Source: an uncultured Caulobacteraceae bacterium (GTDB lineage Bacteria > Pseudomonadota > Alphaproteobacteria > Caulobacterales > Caulobacteraceae). Taken from it: a stretch of DNA of 64,000 bases. Position 1 is the first letter of the stretch, and every line of letters starts with the position of its first letter. Position numbers and translations under genes: made by a program. The stretch is from positions 32,831 through 96,830 of the forward strand of contig CAKZPF010000009.1 in assembly GCA_937138625.1 (NCBI GenBank). Reading direction: 5' to 3'. Below the pieces are notes generated by a model. It was not told where the DNA came from, ran no database searches, and worked only from the letters and a program-made list of their open reading frames with translations. Below are positions 9,365 to 18,232 of this stretch, one piece after another.

Positions 9365-11143
9365 CTAAAATTGATCTTCGGTCAGGGCCATCACGGGCTC
9401 GGCCCCGCTTTCCAAGACCTTGCGGTGCATCACCACCCTGGGCAGCACACGGGCCATGAAAAAGGCCGCCGTTTTCAGTTTGGCATCATCGAACTGGGCG
9501 TCGCCCGAGCCCTTCAGCGCCGCTTTGGCCTGTAGTGCCCACATATAGGCCAACAGGCTGATGCCACACTGATGCAAGAAATCCGTCGAGGCCGCCCCGG
9601 CGTTGTCAAAATTGCTCATACCGTTTTGCATCAGCCACATGCCAGACTGCTGCAGGTTGGCCTTGGCCACCTCAACGCCCGCGACATAGGGTTTCATTTC
9701 ATCCGATGTTTCAGCAGCCACAAAAGCTTCGAGCTCAGCTATAAAGCTCATGATGGCCCGGCCACCATTTTGCCCCAGTTTGCGTCCCACCAGATCAAGC
9801 GCCTGGACCCCATTGGCCCCTTCGTAAATCATGGCAATGCGGGCATCACGCACGAATTGCGACATGCCCCATTCCTCGATATAGCCATGACCACCCAAGA
9901 CCTGCTGCATGTTCACACAGGTCTGGAAACCCATGTCCGTCAGATAGCCCTTCAGAACCGGGGTGAACAGACCCAGATAGTCTTCGGCCTTTTCCCGCGC
10001 CTTTTCATCATTAGACTTTTCTGAAATGTCCAACTGCAAGGTCGTCCAGAAGGTGGCCATGCGCGCGCCCTCGACAAAGGCCTTGGCCTCCATCAGCATC
10101 CGCCGCACATCCGGATGCACGATGATGGGATCGGCGGGACCATCAGGGTTTTTCGCACCCGTCAGGGCGCGCCCCTGCAAGCGGTCTTTGGCATAAATCA
10201 GCCCGTTCTGATAAGCGACATCGGCCTGGGCCAGTCCCTGCATGGCCACACCCAAGCGGGCCTCGTTCATCATGGTGAACATGGCCTTCAGGCCTTTGTT
10301 TTCTTCACCGACCAAGAAGCCCGTGGCCTCGTCATAATTCATCACACAGGTGGCGTTGGCGTGAATGCCCATTTTGTGTTCTAGCGCGCCACAGGTCACA
10401 CCGTTGCGTGCGCCTAGGCTGCCATCGGGCTCGACCATAAATTTCGGCACGACAAACAAGGAGATCCCCTTGGTGCCTTCGGGCGCGCCCTCAATGCGCG
10501 CCAGCACCAAATGGATGATGTTCTCGGCCATGTCATGCTCGCCGGCGCTGATGAAAATCTTGGTACCGCTGATCTTGTAACGACCATCCCCTAGGGGCAC
10601 GGCCTTGGTGCGCAACAGCCCCAGATCCGTGCCGCAGTGGGGCTCGGTCAGGTTCATGGTGCCGGTCCATTGCCCCGAGACCAGCTTAGGCAAATAGGTT
10701 TGCTTCTGCTCGTCACTGCCGTGATGCAACAGCGCGCTATAGGCGCCATGGGTAAGGCCGGGATACATAGCAAAGGCCATATTGGCCGCCGACGACATTT
10801 CATTGCAGGCTTGCGCCAACACGTGCGGCAAGCCCTGTCCGCCATAATCGGGATGGGAATCCAGTGCCGTCCAGCCCGCTTCGGTCATTTGCTGATATGC
10901 TTCGGCAAAACCCTTGGGCGGGGTCACCGTGCCATCGTCGTGACGCACGCAGCCTTCTTGATCGCCGGGCAGGTTCAGGGGCAGCAACACATCTTGGGCA
11001 AACTGGGCCATGCCCTCAAGAATGGCCTGGCGTAAGTCTTGTGGCGCATCAGCAAAGCCCCGCAGGTCTTGGTGCTGATCCAGACCCAGAACCTCATCCA
11101 TAATAAAGGTCATATCCTGAACGGGGGCGGTGTAATGCGGCAT
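9365..11143 (-). CDS. Acyl-CoA dehydrogenase, long (DmdC-like) type
   Basis: This 592-residue FAD enzyme catalyses the first, alpha-beta dehydrogenation step of beta-oxidation. The length and architecture (N-terminal, middle and C-terminal acyl-CoA dehydrogenase domains plus an extra C-terminal domain) match the long alphaproteobacterial subfamily that includes DmdC, not the 380-residue short type. The FAD/substrate signature [12 protein letters not shown] is present. AGGAG lies upstream of the start. It is first in the operon with the thiolase and the hydratase. The chain-length substrate cannot be read from sequence. Confidence 0.92.
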   Translation of the reverse strand: MPHYTAPVQDMTFIMDEVLGLDQHQDLRGFADAPQDLRQAILEGMAQFAQDVLLPLNLPGDQEGCVRHDDGTVTPPKGFAEAYQQMTEAGWTALDSHPDYGGQGLPHVLAQACNEMSSAANMAFAMYPGLTHGAYSALLHHGSDEQKQTYLPKLVSGQWTGTMNLTEPHCGTDLGLLRTKAVPLGDGRYKISGTKIFISAGEHDMAENIIHLVLARIEGAPEGTKGISLFVVPKFMVEPDGSLGARNGVTCGALEHKMGIHANATCVMNYDEATGFLVGEENKGLKAMFTMMNEARLGVAMQGLAQADVAYQNGLIYAKDRLQGRALTGAKNPDGPADPIIVHPDVRRMLMEAKAFVEGARMATFWTTLQLDISEKSNDEKAREKAEDYLGLFTPVLKGYLTDMGFQTCVNMQQVLGGHGYIEEWGMSQFVRDARIAMIYEGANGVQALDLVGRKLGQNGGRAIMSFIAELEAFVAAETSDEMKPYVAGVEVAKANLQQSGMWLMQNGMSNFDNAGAASTDFLHQCGISLLAYMWALQAKAALKGSGDAQFDDAKLKTAAFFMARVLPRVVMHRKVLESGAEPVMALTEDQF

Positions 11144-11494
11144 GGGTGTCTCCTGTGACTCAGAATCTTAAGGTGACGTGGCTTGACCTGCTGTGCAAGA
11201 CGTGAAAAAGAGACATTCGTCCTCACGTTTCCATTCGATCGCGATCAGATGACACGGCAAGCTCAGGCTTTTGGCTGAATTCCCTGATGTGATCACAACA
11301 CCTTAAAACACGAGGATAAACAGGTGATTAAGCGCCCCCCTGAAGATGGAGTCCGCGCCATGCCCTTAACATTTCCGCAAAAAATAGTTGAAAAAAGTTC
11401 ATTTTTTTGCTTGCATTCCTGGGCAGATCTTGCTAATTCTACGTGAAAGTAGCGGGAAGTTATCACATTTTATTCTTGTTGAGGAAACAGGATC
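11144..11494. other. 350-base divergent intergenic region
   Basis: The region lies between the beta-oxidation operon (leftward) and the S24 regulator (rightward). I see no gene in it. It holds two perfect 10-base palindromes, GATCGCGATC (11237-11246) and TGTGATCACA (11288-11297), and AT-rich tracts at 11379-11408 just before the regulator's promoter. The palindromes could be operators for the operon; that is inference. Confidence 0.5.
11411..11439 (+). promoter_or_regulatory. Candidate sigma-70 promoter of the S24 regulator
   Basis: TTGCAT (-35), a 17-base spacer and TAATTC (-10) preceded by TGC (extended -10). It lies 55 bases before the ATG at 11495. Confidence 0.4.
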
Positions 11495-12148
11495 ATGATT
11501 ACACACGAACAAATTTGGGACGCCTTAGATGCTTTGGCGGCAAAACAGGGCCTCAGCCCGTCTGCACTTGCCAAGCGCGCGGGCCTAGACCCCACAGCCT
11601 TCAACAAATCGAAACGCGTGGGGCCCGAGGGCAGCCGTCGCCCGCGCTGGCCTTCGACCGAAAGTTTGGCCAAAGTTTTGGACGCCACAGGGGCCTCGCT
11701 CGAGGATTTCGCTTCCCTGTTGCAAGGCGTCGAAAAGAAAAAAACCATTGCCCCCAGTGATCCCAATGCGGTTTTGATGATTGGCCTGAAAGCCGCCAGT
11801 TCTGGAGAGCGCTTTGACACCTTTGGGACGCCCACAGGCGCCGGTTGGCAAAGCCTGTCAGGCGCAGACATCAAACCCCAAAGCGCATTTGCCCTAGAGG
11901 TTGAGGACGATAGCCTGGAGCCCGTCTACCGCCAAGGTGACAAACTGATTGTCGCCCCCGGCGAGCCCGTGCGCCAAGGCCAACGCGTGGTGGTTTGCAC
12001 CCGTCAAGGCGAGCTTTTGGTGAAAACCCTGGGTCGGCGCTCCCCCACACAAATCGAGTTGCGCCCCCTGCACACGCACCGACCGCAACGCACCTTGAAA
12101 TCAGACGATTTCATCTGGGTCTCACGCATCATCTCGGTGACTCAGTAA
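11495..12148 (+). CDS. HTH regulator with S24 (LexA/CI-type) peptidase fold
   Basis: The 217-residue protein has an N-terminal helix-turn-helix (LSPSALAKRAGLDPTAFNKS, about residues 20-40) and a C-terminal S24 domain. The Ser of DDSLEPVYRQGDKL and the Lys of ELLVKTLGRR match the family's Ser-Lys catalytic dyad. A LexA-type Ala-Gly cleavage site in the linker is not obvious, so self-cleavage is unproven. GAGGA precedes the start. It stands alone and converges on lysS. The target genes are unknown; autoregulation or control of the neighbouring beta-oxidation operon are possibilities. Confidence 0.85.
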   Translation: MITHEQIWDALDALAAKQGLSPSALAKRAGLDPTAFNKSKRVGPEGSRRPRWPSTESLAKVLDATGASLEDFASLLQGVEKKKTIAPSDPNAVLMIGLKAASSGERFDTFGTPTGAGWQSLSGADIKPQSAFALEVEDDSLEPVYRQGDKLIVAPGEPVRQGQRVVVCTRQGELLVKTLGRRSPTQIELRPLHTHRPQRTLKSDDFIWVSRIISVTQ

Positions 12149-12162
12149 CGCCGCACACAGAT

Positions 12163-12191
12163 AAAAACCGCCCCGATCGGGCGGTTTTTTT
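12163..12191. terminator. Bidirectional intrinsic terminator
   Basis: An 11-base stem AAAAACCGCCC/GGGCGGTTTTT with loop CGATC, ending in a T-run. It sits between the convergent S24 regulator and lysS and should work for both strands. Confidence 0.9.
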
Positions 12192-12207
12192 ATGCAATAA
12201 GCGGGAT

Positions 12208-13827
12208 CTAAGATGCGGGCTGTGGGACCAGGCTGCTGTCAATCAAAGCCACCACCCCAGACAAGCCATACAGCGCAATGAACGAGCCAAAGCGCGGCCC
12301 TTGGCTCGCCCCCAACAAAATCTCATATAGGGCCTGGAACCAAGCCCTTAAATTTTCGTACTCAGCGGCCTTGCCCACATCAAACACAAGGGTTTGCAAG
12401 GCCTCGGCGTCGGTGGGGTCGCCGTCATAGGCCTCAAGGCGGGATTTCAGATCCGCCAGGGCCTTGGCCTCCTCTGGCGTGGGGGCACGGCGCTGCTTAT
12501 GGGGCGCGACAAAGGTTTTATAATAAACCAGCGCGCGCTCGACCAAGGCCTCCAAAATGGGATGGCTGTCGCGGGTTGTGCCCGGCGCATAGCGCGCGAT
12601 ATAACCCCAAAGCGTGTCTTCGTCTTCGACATTGGCCGCCGAAACCAGATTGATCAGCAAATTGAAACTGATGGGCGAACCTTGGGCTGGGGGCTGGCTT
12701 GCGTGAATGTGCCAAGCGGGGCTGTCGATTTGTTTGGCTTCATCCAACCGACCATAGGCATCCAGATGATTAAGATAATCATCGGTCAGCTTGGGAATGA
12801 CATCGAAATAAAGTCGTTTGGCGGACTTGGGCGACTGGAACATAAACAGACTCAGGCTTTCGGGCGTGCCAAATTTCAGCCAATCTTCAATGCTGATGCC
12901 GTTGCCTTTGGATTTTGAAATCTTCTCGCCGTTTTCATCCAAAAACAGCTCGTAATTAAAGCCCGCTGGCGGCGTACCGCCCAAAGCGCGACAGATTTTG
13001 CCCGAGGCCTTGACGCTGTCGATCAGATCCTTGCCCGACATTTCATAATCCACACCCAGGGCCACCCAACGCATGGCCCAATCGGGCTTCCATTGCAGTT
13101 TCACATGGCCGCCCGTCACCGGCACTTCGTGCTTGTCCCCGTCCTCGTCGGCAAAGACAATGGTGCCCTTGTCCACGTTGCGTTCAAGGGTCGGCACCTG
13201 CAACACCCGCCCGGTTTTGGGACACAACGGCAAGAATGGCGAATAGCTGGCGCGGCGTTCCTCGCCCAAGGTCGGCAACATCACCGCTTGCACATCCTCG
13301 AACCGTTCCAGTACGCGCAACAGCACCTCGTCATAACGGCCAGTTTTGTACATCTCGGTGGCAGAGACGAACGTGTAATCAAAACCAAAGCTATCGAGAA
13401 ACGCCTGCAGCCGCGCGTTGTTGTGCGCACCAAACGAGTCGTGCGTGCCAAAGGGGTCCCGCACTGCCGTCAGGGGCTTGCCCAGATCCTCGGTCAGGAT
13501 TTCCGGGCTCGGGACATTGTCCGGCACCTTGCGCAAACCATCCATGTCGTCAGAGACACAATACAGCGCTGTCGGCACCTTGTCGCCCGTTAAGGCACGA
13601 AAAGCATTGCGCACCATGGTGGTTCGGGCCACCTCGCCAAAGGTGCCAATGTGCGGCAAGCCCGACGGGCCATACCCCGTTTCAAACACAACCGGGCCAT
13701 CGGTTTTGGGCGCACGCTCCAAGCGTTTCAACAAAGCGCGGGCCTCGGCAAAGGGCCAGGCGCGGGCCTTTTCAGCCACGCTTTGCCAAGCGGAAACATC
13801 AACAGGGGCCGGGGCGCTATTGGTCAT
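12208..13827 (-). CDS. lysS: Lysyl-tRNA synthetase, class I
   Basis: This enzyme charges tRNA-Lys. It is the class I (archaeal/LysK) form found in most alphaproteobacteria, not the class II form of E. coli. The class I signature motifs are visible: the HIGH-like PHIGT near residue 57 and the KMSKS-like EKISKSKGNG near residue 304. Its 539 residues are typical. It ends at the bidirectional terminator. The downstream S24 regulator is convergent and probably unrelated. Confidence 0.95.
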   Translation of the reverse strand: MTNSAPAPVDVSAWQSVAEKARAWPFAEARALLKRLERAPKTDGPVVFETGYGPSGLPHIGTFGEVARTTMVRNAFRALTGDKVPTALYCVSDDMDGLRKVPDNVPSPEILTEDLGKPLTAVRDPFGTHDSFGAHNNARLQAFLDSFGFDYTFVSATEMYKTGRYDEVLLRVLERFEDVQAVMLPTLGEERRASYSPFLPLCPKTGRVLQVPTLERNVDKGTIVFADEDGDKHEVPVTGGHVKLQWKPDWAMRWVALGVDYEMSGKDLIDSVKASGKICRALGGTPPAGFNYELFLDENGEKISKSKGNGISIEDWLKFGTPESLSLFMFQSPKSAKRLYFDVIPKLTDDYLNHLDAYGRLDEAKQIDSPAWHIHASQPPAQGSPISFNLLINLVSAANVEDEDTLWGYIARYAPGTTRDSHPILEALVERALVYYKTFVAPHKQRRAPTPEEAKALADLKSRLEAYDGDPTDAEALQTLVFDVGKAAEYENLRAWFQALYEILLGASQGPRFGSFIALYGLSGVVALIDSSLVPQPAS

Positions 13828-13869
13828 GGCGCTGTATCCTTTAATCCAGAGAAACCATATGGTTTGCTT

Positions 13870-14292
13870 TTAGCCGTCATCCTTTGGGCTGACAAGAAAA
13901 TGCCCGCGCAAAGCCGCAATGGGCTTTTGGCGCTGATCCTGCCAGGCGTCCACATGCACATTGGCAATGCGGCGGCCAATTTTGGTGACATGGGCCCGGG
14001 CATAGGTGGTCTCGGGCCGGCCAGAGCGCAGATAATCTATGGAAACATCAATGGTTTTCGGCATACGCAGATGGCCCTGGGCCACATACAGCTGCGCCAC
14101 CGCCGTCATTTCCATAAAGGCCCCGATCACGCCGCCATGCAAGGCCGGCAGAATAGGATTGCCCACCAGCTTGTCGTCATAGGGCAAGATGGCGGTCATC
14201 TCGTCGCCGGCCAGTTCGGCCCGCATACCCAAAAACCGGGCATAGGGAATGGCCTCAAGCAAGGCGGAGATGGCGACACTGCCGGCGCTCAT
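13870..14292 (-). CDS. PaaI-family hotdog thioesterase (second of pair)
   Basis: This 140-residue single hotdog-fold protein has the PaaI-type ALHGGVIGAFMEM segment, in which the His-Gly-Gly loop starts the long helix. The family hydrolyses aryl- or acyl-CoA thioesters. Its start overlaps the stop of the upstream paralogue by four bases (ATGA), so the two are translationally coupled. Substrate not predictable. Confidence 0.82.
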   Translation of the reverse strand: MSAGSVAISALLEAIPYARFLGMRAELAGDEMTAILPYDDKLVGNPILPALHGGVIGAFMEMTAVAQLYVAQGHLRMPKTIDVSIDYLRSGRPETTYARAHVTKIGRRIANVHVDAWQDQRQKPIAALRGHFLVSPKDDG

Positions 14293-14801
14293 GATGCACC
14301 TCCCTTTGCTGACGACTTGGGCTGGAGATTGGCCCCTGCCCGGCGGCCCGCATTGGAGTCCAGCATAAAGCTGGCCTGGGCCGTGGCGATTGGATCATCC
14401 GGCGTTTCATGATAGGCTGTGGCCCGTACAAAACCGATCGAGCGTGTCATTTTATAGCAAATGGCCTCGCCGAAAATGTCCACGCCCGGCTCGCCGGGGC
14501 GCATATAATCGATGCGCAAATCCAAGGTGGCCGTCGAGGTATAATTCTCCATGGCCGAGGTCACCGCCACCGCCGAGGCGTTATCCAGCAAGGTGGTGAC
14601 CACCCCGCCATGAATCACACCGGTTTCCGGATCACCAATAAATTTGGGATTGTACGGCACGCGCAGCACCACGCGCCCAGGCTCAAGAGTCTCAAGGCTC
14701 AGGCCCAGCACACGGGCATGGGGCACCGCATCCAGGATCATATGCGACACCTCGCGCAAGCGATCAAAGGCGGTGCCGTCGTCAGGTGTGTTGTCTGTCA
14801 T
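14289..14801 (-). CDS. PaaI-family hotdog thioesterase (first of pair)
   Basis: This 170-residue hotdog protein has the same VIHGGVVTTLLDNASA signature as its downstream neighbour, so the pair arose by duplication or forms a heteromer. I prefer ATG 14801; the frame also allows GTG 14816. Neither has a clear ribosome-binding site. The C-terminal 15-20 residues are longer than in the neighbour and look disordered. Confidence 0.82.
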   Translation of the reverse strand: MTDNTPDDGTAFDRLREVSHMILDAVPHARVLGLSLETLEPGRVVLRVPYNPKFIGDPETGVIHGGVVTTLLDNASAVAVTSAMENYTSTATLDLRIDYMRPGEPGVDIFGEAICYKMTRSIGFVRATAYHETPDDPIATAQASFMLDSNAGRRAGANLQPKSSAKGGAS

Positions 14802-14898
14802 GGTCGCATGGTGCACCGCACAATAAGCGGGGTCAAGCCCATACCTTTCGACAGAATTTTCACTTGCCTTGTTTCATCTGCACGCTATCAATGGACCT

Positions 14899-15744
14899 AT
14901 GATGGAATTTCTCTCTGAATTTGCTCCGTCGGATACGGAAATCTCGACCGAGCTCGTGAAGGCGGCTGGCGTTTTTGCCAAAAACCTTGTTTTGGCCACT
15001 CTGATTTTGGTCGCCGGGTTTTGGGGTGCAGGCATCCTCTCCCGTTTGGCCCGTCGAGCACTTAGCCGCACAGGGCGGATCGATGAGACAGTTGTCGGGT
15101 TTCTGAGTGCTATCACCCGTTACGCGGTGGTGGTGGCCACGGTTGTGGCGGTGCTCAGCCAATTCGGCGTCGAGACCACCTCCATTGTCGCGGTTTTGGG
15201 TGCGGCCACCTTGGCGGTGGGTTTGGCGCTTCAGGGCTCGTTGGGTCACGTGGCTGCGGGTGTGATGTTGTTAATCATTCGCCCCTATCGCATTGGTGAC
15301 TTTGTCGAGGTCAGTGGCGAAAGCGGCACCGTGGAAAGCCTCGATCTGTTCTCCACACATTTGAAAACTTTGGACAACAAAGGCTTGATCATTCCCAACG
15401 GCAATATCTTGTCTGGGAACATTATCAATTTCACCGCCAATGACACGCGGCGCTTCGAAATCGCGGTGGGCATCGATTATGACGATGACATCAACCTGGC
15501 CATCAAAACCTTGGTGGAGGCCGCCGCCGCCGACGAACGCGTTCTGAAAGACCCGGCCCCTTGGGCCGGCGCCATCGAGTTTGGCGACAGCTCTATCAAC
15601 ATGTTGCTGCGCGCCTGGACCAAAAAAGAAGACTTCTGGCAAACGCGTACGGATATGATGGTCGATGTCAAAGCCGCACTCGACAAAGCGGGCATTTCCA
15701 TCCCCTATCCACACCAGGTCGAATTTGTGAAAAAACTCGACTAG
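14899..15744 (+). CDS. mscS: MscS-family mechanosensitive channel
   Basis: A small-conductance mechanosensitive channel of the inner membrane that releases solutes on osmotic downshock. The 281-residue form starts at ATG 14899; a TTG at 14869 is in frame. Three membrane segments are followed by the Gly/Ala-rich pore helix (VLGAATLAVGLALQGSLGH) and the cytoplasmic beta domain (IPNGNILSGNIINF). Length is that of E. coli MscS. A second, longer family member is at 26692. Confidence 0.9.
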   Translation: MMEFLSEFAPSDTEISTELVKAAGVFAKNLVLATLILVAGFWGAGILSRLARRALSRTGRIDETVVGFLSAITRYAVVVATVVAVLSQFGVETTSIVAVLGAATLAVGLALQGSLGHVAAGVMLLIIRPYRIGDFVEVSGESGTVESLDLFSTHLKTLDNKGLIIPNGNILSGNIINFTANDTRRFEIAVGIDYDDDINLAIKTLVEAAAADERVLKDPAPWAGAIEFGDSSINMLLRAWTKKEDFWQTRTDMMVDVKAALDKAGISIPYPHQVEFVKKLD

Positions 15745-15824
15745 CGCTTAGAGATTTACCGGCCGCTTGTCGCGCCCCGATCATCATTAATCCGACGGAA
15801 AGACTTGGCGCTTACGCTGGGGCC

Positions 15825-16193
15825 ATGATCGTGCGCTTGCAAATGGTGATGATGCTGGTGGTGAGCCTGCTATGGGCTGGGCCAGCTGGGGCACAATCGC
15901 CTCAGGCCACCGAACCCACAGCCGCACCGCCCCAAGTTCAATTGAATACGGGTTCGACCCGCCCCTTGCGTTTTGTGGGTGCTGTGCCCCGCCGGCAGCT
16001 GTTTGATCCCCTGTTGCCGGACCCTGCACCGCGTCTGAACAACCAGGCCTGGGACACCGAGCCCCAAGAGGCCGCCGCGCGCAGCTGTCAAACCGCTTGC
16101 AGCCAACAGCGCCACAGCTGCGCCATGGTGGGCCTGCCCAGCAATTGCAGCCAACAATGGGTGCTGTGCCGCAGCGATTGCCGCCCCAATTAA
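15825..16193 (+). CDS. Small secreted six-cysteine protein
   Basis: ATG 15825 begins a 122-residue protein with a clear signal peptide (cleavage after AGPAGA). A Pro/Gln/Thr-rich middle is followed by a compact C-terminal domain of about 37 residues with six cysteines spaced C-x3-C-x6-C-x8-C-x6-C-x3-C, a mirror-symmetric pattern. Both halves contain CSQQ. This suggests a disulphide-stapled helical hairpin in the periplasm or outside the cell. A longer in-frame version beginning at 15561 would overlap the MscS gene and is not credible. Family not recognised. Confidence 0.7.
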   Translation: MIVRLQMVMMLVVSLLWAGPAGAQSPQATEPTAAPPQVQLNTGSTRPLRFVGAVPRRQLFDPLLPDPAPRLNNQAWDTEPQEAAARSCQTACSQQRHSCAMVGLPSNCSQQWVLCRSDCRPN

Positions 16194-16275
16194 AGCTCTG
16201 ATAACCAAGATTACAATTGGCACAAATCAAAGCTAGACTTACCCTTCCTTAAATGGCTTCGGGCATAAGTGATGT

Positions 16276-17157
16276 ATGATCCGCAGTTCTGACGCGCCCT
16301 TTCCGAACCTGACGGCCCTGGTGGTCGACGACAATGCCTTCATGTGCAAAATGATGGCCGAGGTTTTGAAATCTTTGGGCGCCACCGAAGTGCGCACCGC
16401 CGACAGCAGCACCATCGCCTTTGATATCCTGAACAATTGGCTGCCCAATGTGATCCTGCTGGATTACAATATGAAACCCATGAGCGGCATTGACGTGGCC
16501 AAGGATATTCGCGGGCGTAAGGACGACGCCCTGCGCCGCATCCCCATGCTGATGATTTCGGCCGAGGTCAGCCGCCAGTTGATTGTTGATGCCCGGGACG
16601 CTGGTATCGAGGGCTTTGTGGCCAAGCCGGTCACCACCAAAACCCTATCAGATCGCCTGTATGATATCGTGCACAAGCCGCGAAAATTCATCATCAGTGC
16701 CACCTACACAGGCCCAGACCGCCGCCGCCGTGACAAGGCCAATTACCAAGGCCCCTGGCGGCGCCTGACGGACCCCATTTTCATCTCGGAGCGGTCCGAT
16801 GAAGAGCGTGTAGCCGCCGAGGTTTTGAAGCTGGACTTGGATACGGTGCGCAAGCTGGTTGGCCGTGGCAAAACCATTGCCCCCTCTTACACGCGGGTTT
16901 TGTTTTCAAAGCTGTGTCAGATCATCGAGTTCTGCCAACACGCTGGTGAGCCCTCGGCCGCGCGTATGCTGGATAGTCTCAAGATTTATCTTGAAGGCAT
17001 AGGCCGCGAGGGCTCGGCAGACGTTAAGGTCATCAGCAATCACCTGGATGCCGTGCGCCTGGCCCTCGAGACCGAAGGCCCAAGCCCCGATGATCAGATC
17101 GTGGTCGATGAACTGCACGCCCTGGTGCAAAAGAAACTGCGCCAAATGGCGAGCTAG
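16276..17157 (+). CDS. Response regulator with unrecognised C-terminal domain
   Basis: The N-terminal CheY-like receiver domain (residues 10-135) has the acidic pair (VVDDN), the phospho-acceptor Asp (NVILLDYNMKP) and the conserved Lys (GFVAKPV). A basic YTGPDRRRRDKAN linker follows, then a helical domain of about 130 residues with no DNA-binding motif I can recognise. The GPDRRR linker recurs in alphaproteobacterial single-domain regulators. The output is therefore probably protein-protein. No cognate kinase is adjacent. Confidence 0.82.
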   Translation: MIRSSDAPFPNLTALVVDDNAFMCKMMAEVLKSLGATEVRTADSSTIAFDILNNWLPNVILLDYNMKPMSGIDVAKDIRGRKDDALRRIPMLMISAEVSRQLIVDARDAGIEGFVAKPVTTKTLSDRLYDIVHKPRKFIISATYTGPDRRRRDKANYQGPWRRLTDPIFISERSDEERVAAEVLKLDLDTVRKLVGRGKTIAPSYTRVLFSKLCQIIEFCQHAGEPSAARMLDSLKIYLEGIGREGSADVKVISNHLDAVRLALETEGPSPDDQIVVDELHALVQKKLRQMAS

Positions 17158-17169
17158 GCTCGCTAGCTC
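17151..17169. terminator. Hairpin enclosing both stop codons of a convergent pair
   Basis: GAGCTAG (17151-17157) pairs perfectly with CTAGCTC (17163-17169) around the loop GCTCG. The TAG of the response regulator is in the left arm and the TAG of pyrD, on the other strand, is in the right arm. There is no T-run. Confidence 0.45.
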
Positions 17170-18218
17170 CGGACATCTACGCCGACCGCCTCAGTAACCG
17201 TTGCAAATCCTTCGGCTTGCAAGCGCGCCTTCAGATCGCCAAGAATTCGCTTTGCCAAGCCCGGCCCATGGTAGACCAATGCCGAATAGAGTTGGATGGC
17301 GCTGGCGCCCGATTTGATCTTGGCCAGTGCCGTGGCACCGTCTTCGACGCCCCCCACACCAATCAACGGCATCTGCGGATCACAAGCATAAAAAGCCGCC
17401 AGCACCCGTGTAGACGGCGCAAACACCGGCCGCCCCGACAAGCCGCCCGTCTCGTCGCGATGCTGGCTTTTCAGTGTTTCTGGTCGGGCAATGGTGGTGT
17501 TGGAAACGATCAAGCCGTCCATACCAAAAGATTTGGCGGCGGCCATGATTTCCGGGATGTCTTCATCGGACAAATCCGGGGCCACCTTTAGAAACAGGGG
17601 GGGATTATGCTGGGGATCCTTAGCGCGCAGGGCGGCATGTTCTTCTTGGATGCCACCCAACAAGGCCTGCAAATGATCGCCAGATTGCAGCGCCCGAAGT
17701 CCCGGCGTATTGGGCGAAGAAATGTTGACAGTAAAATAAGCCGCCAGACCCCACAGATGTCGCAGCCCCAAGCGATAATCCAGCAAACGATCATCGCTGT
17801 TTTTATTGGCCCCAATGTTGGCCCCCACAATACCCTTATGAGGTTTTGCTAAATTGTCTGCAAAGGCTTGGTGACCCGCATTGTTAAAGCCCATGCGATT
17901 GATCACCGCCTGGTCTTCGCCCAGCCGGAACAAACGCGGCTTGGCATTACCCGGCTGAGGTTTTGGCGTGACCGTGCCGCACTCTACGAAGCCGAAGCCA
18001 AACCCCAGCATAGGGTTATACACATCCGCGTTTTTATCAAAACCCGCGGCCAACCCCAGACAATTGGGCAAGGACAAGCCGGCGATTTCCGTCTGCAAAA
18101 CCGGGTCGGGTTGCGCATAATCACGAGCATGCACCCCGAGTTTCAAGGCCGAGATGGCCAAGGTGTGAGCCCGTTCTGGCGTGAAAACATGACTGAGTTG
18201 ACTAAGCTGATCAAACAT
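17163..18218 (-). CDS. pyrD: Dihydroorotate dehydrogenase (quinone)
   Basis: This class 2, membrane-associated enzyme oxidises dihydroorotate to orotate with ubiquinone in pyrimidine synthesis. FMN- and substrate-binding segments are visible: GLAAGFDKNADV, GFGFVECGTVTPKPQ, NISSPNTPGLR (with the catalytic Ser) and GVGGVEDG. Its 351 residues suit the class 2 family, including the N-terminal membrane-binding helices. A SixA-like gene lies 14 bases upstream in the same direction. Confidence 0.95.
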   Translation of the reverse strand: MFDQLSQLSHVFTPERAHTLAISALKLGVHARDYAQPDPVLQTEIAGLSLPNCLGLAAGFDKNADVYNPMLGFGFGFVECGTVTPKPQPGNAKPRLFRLGEDQAVINRMGFNNAGHQAFADNLAKPHKGIVGANIGANKNSDDRLLDYRLGLRHLWGLAAYFTVNISSPNTPGLRALQSGDHLQALLGGIQEEHAALRAKDPQHNPPLFLKVAPDLSDEDIPEIMAAAKSFGMDGLIVSNTTIARPETLKSQHRDETGGLSGRPVFAPSTRVLAAFYACDPQMPLIGVGGVEDGATALAKIKSGASAIQLYSALVYHGPGLAKRILGDLKARLQAEGFATVTEAVGVDVRS

Positions 18219-18232
18219 TGGCGTCTCTGGGT

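Noticed and set aside
15561..15824. An N-terminal extension of the six-cysteine protein
   Set aside because: It overlaps mscS in another frame; the signal peptide begins at 15825.
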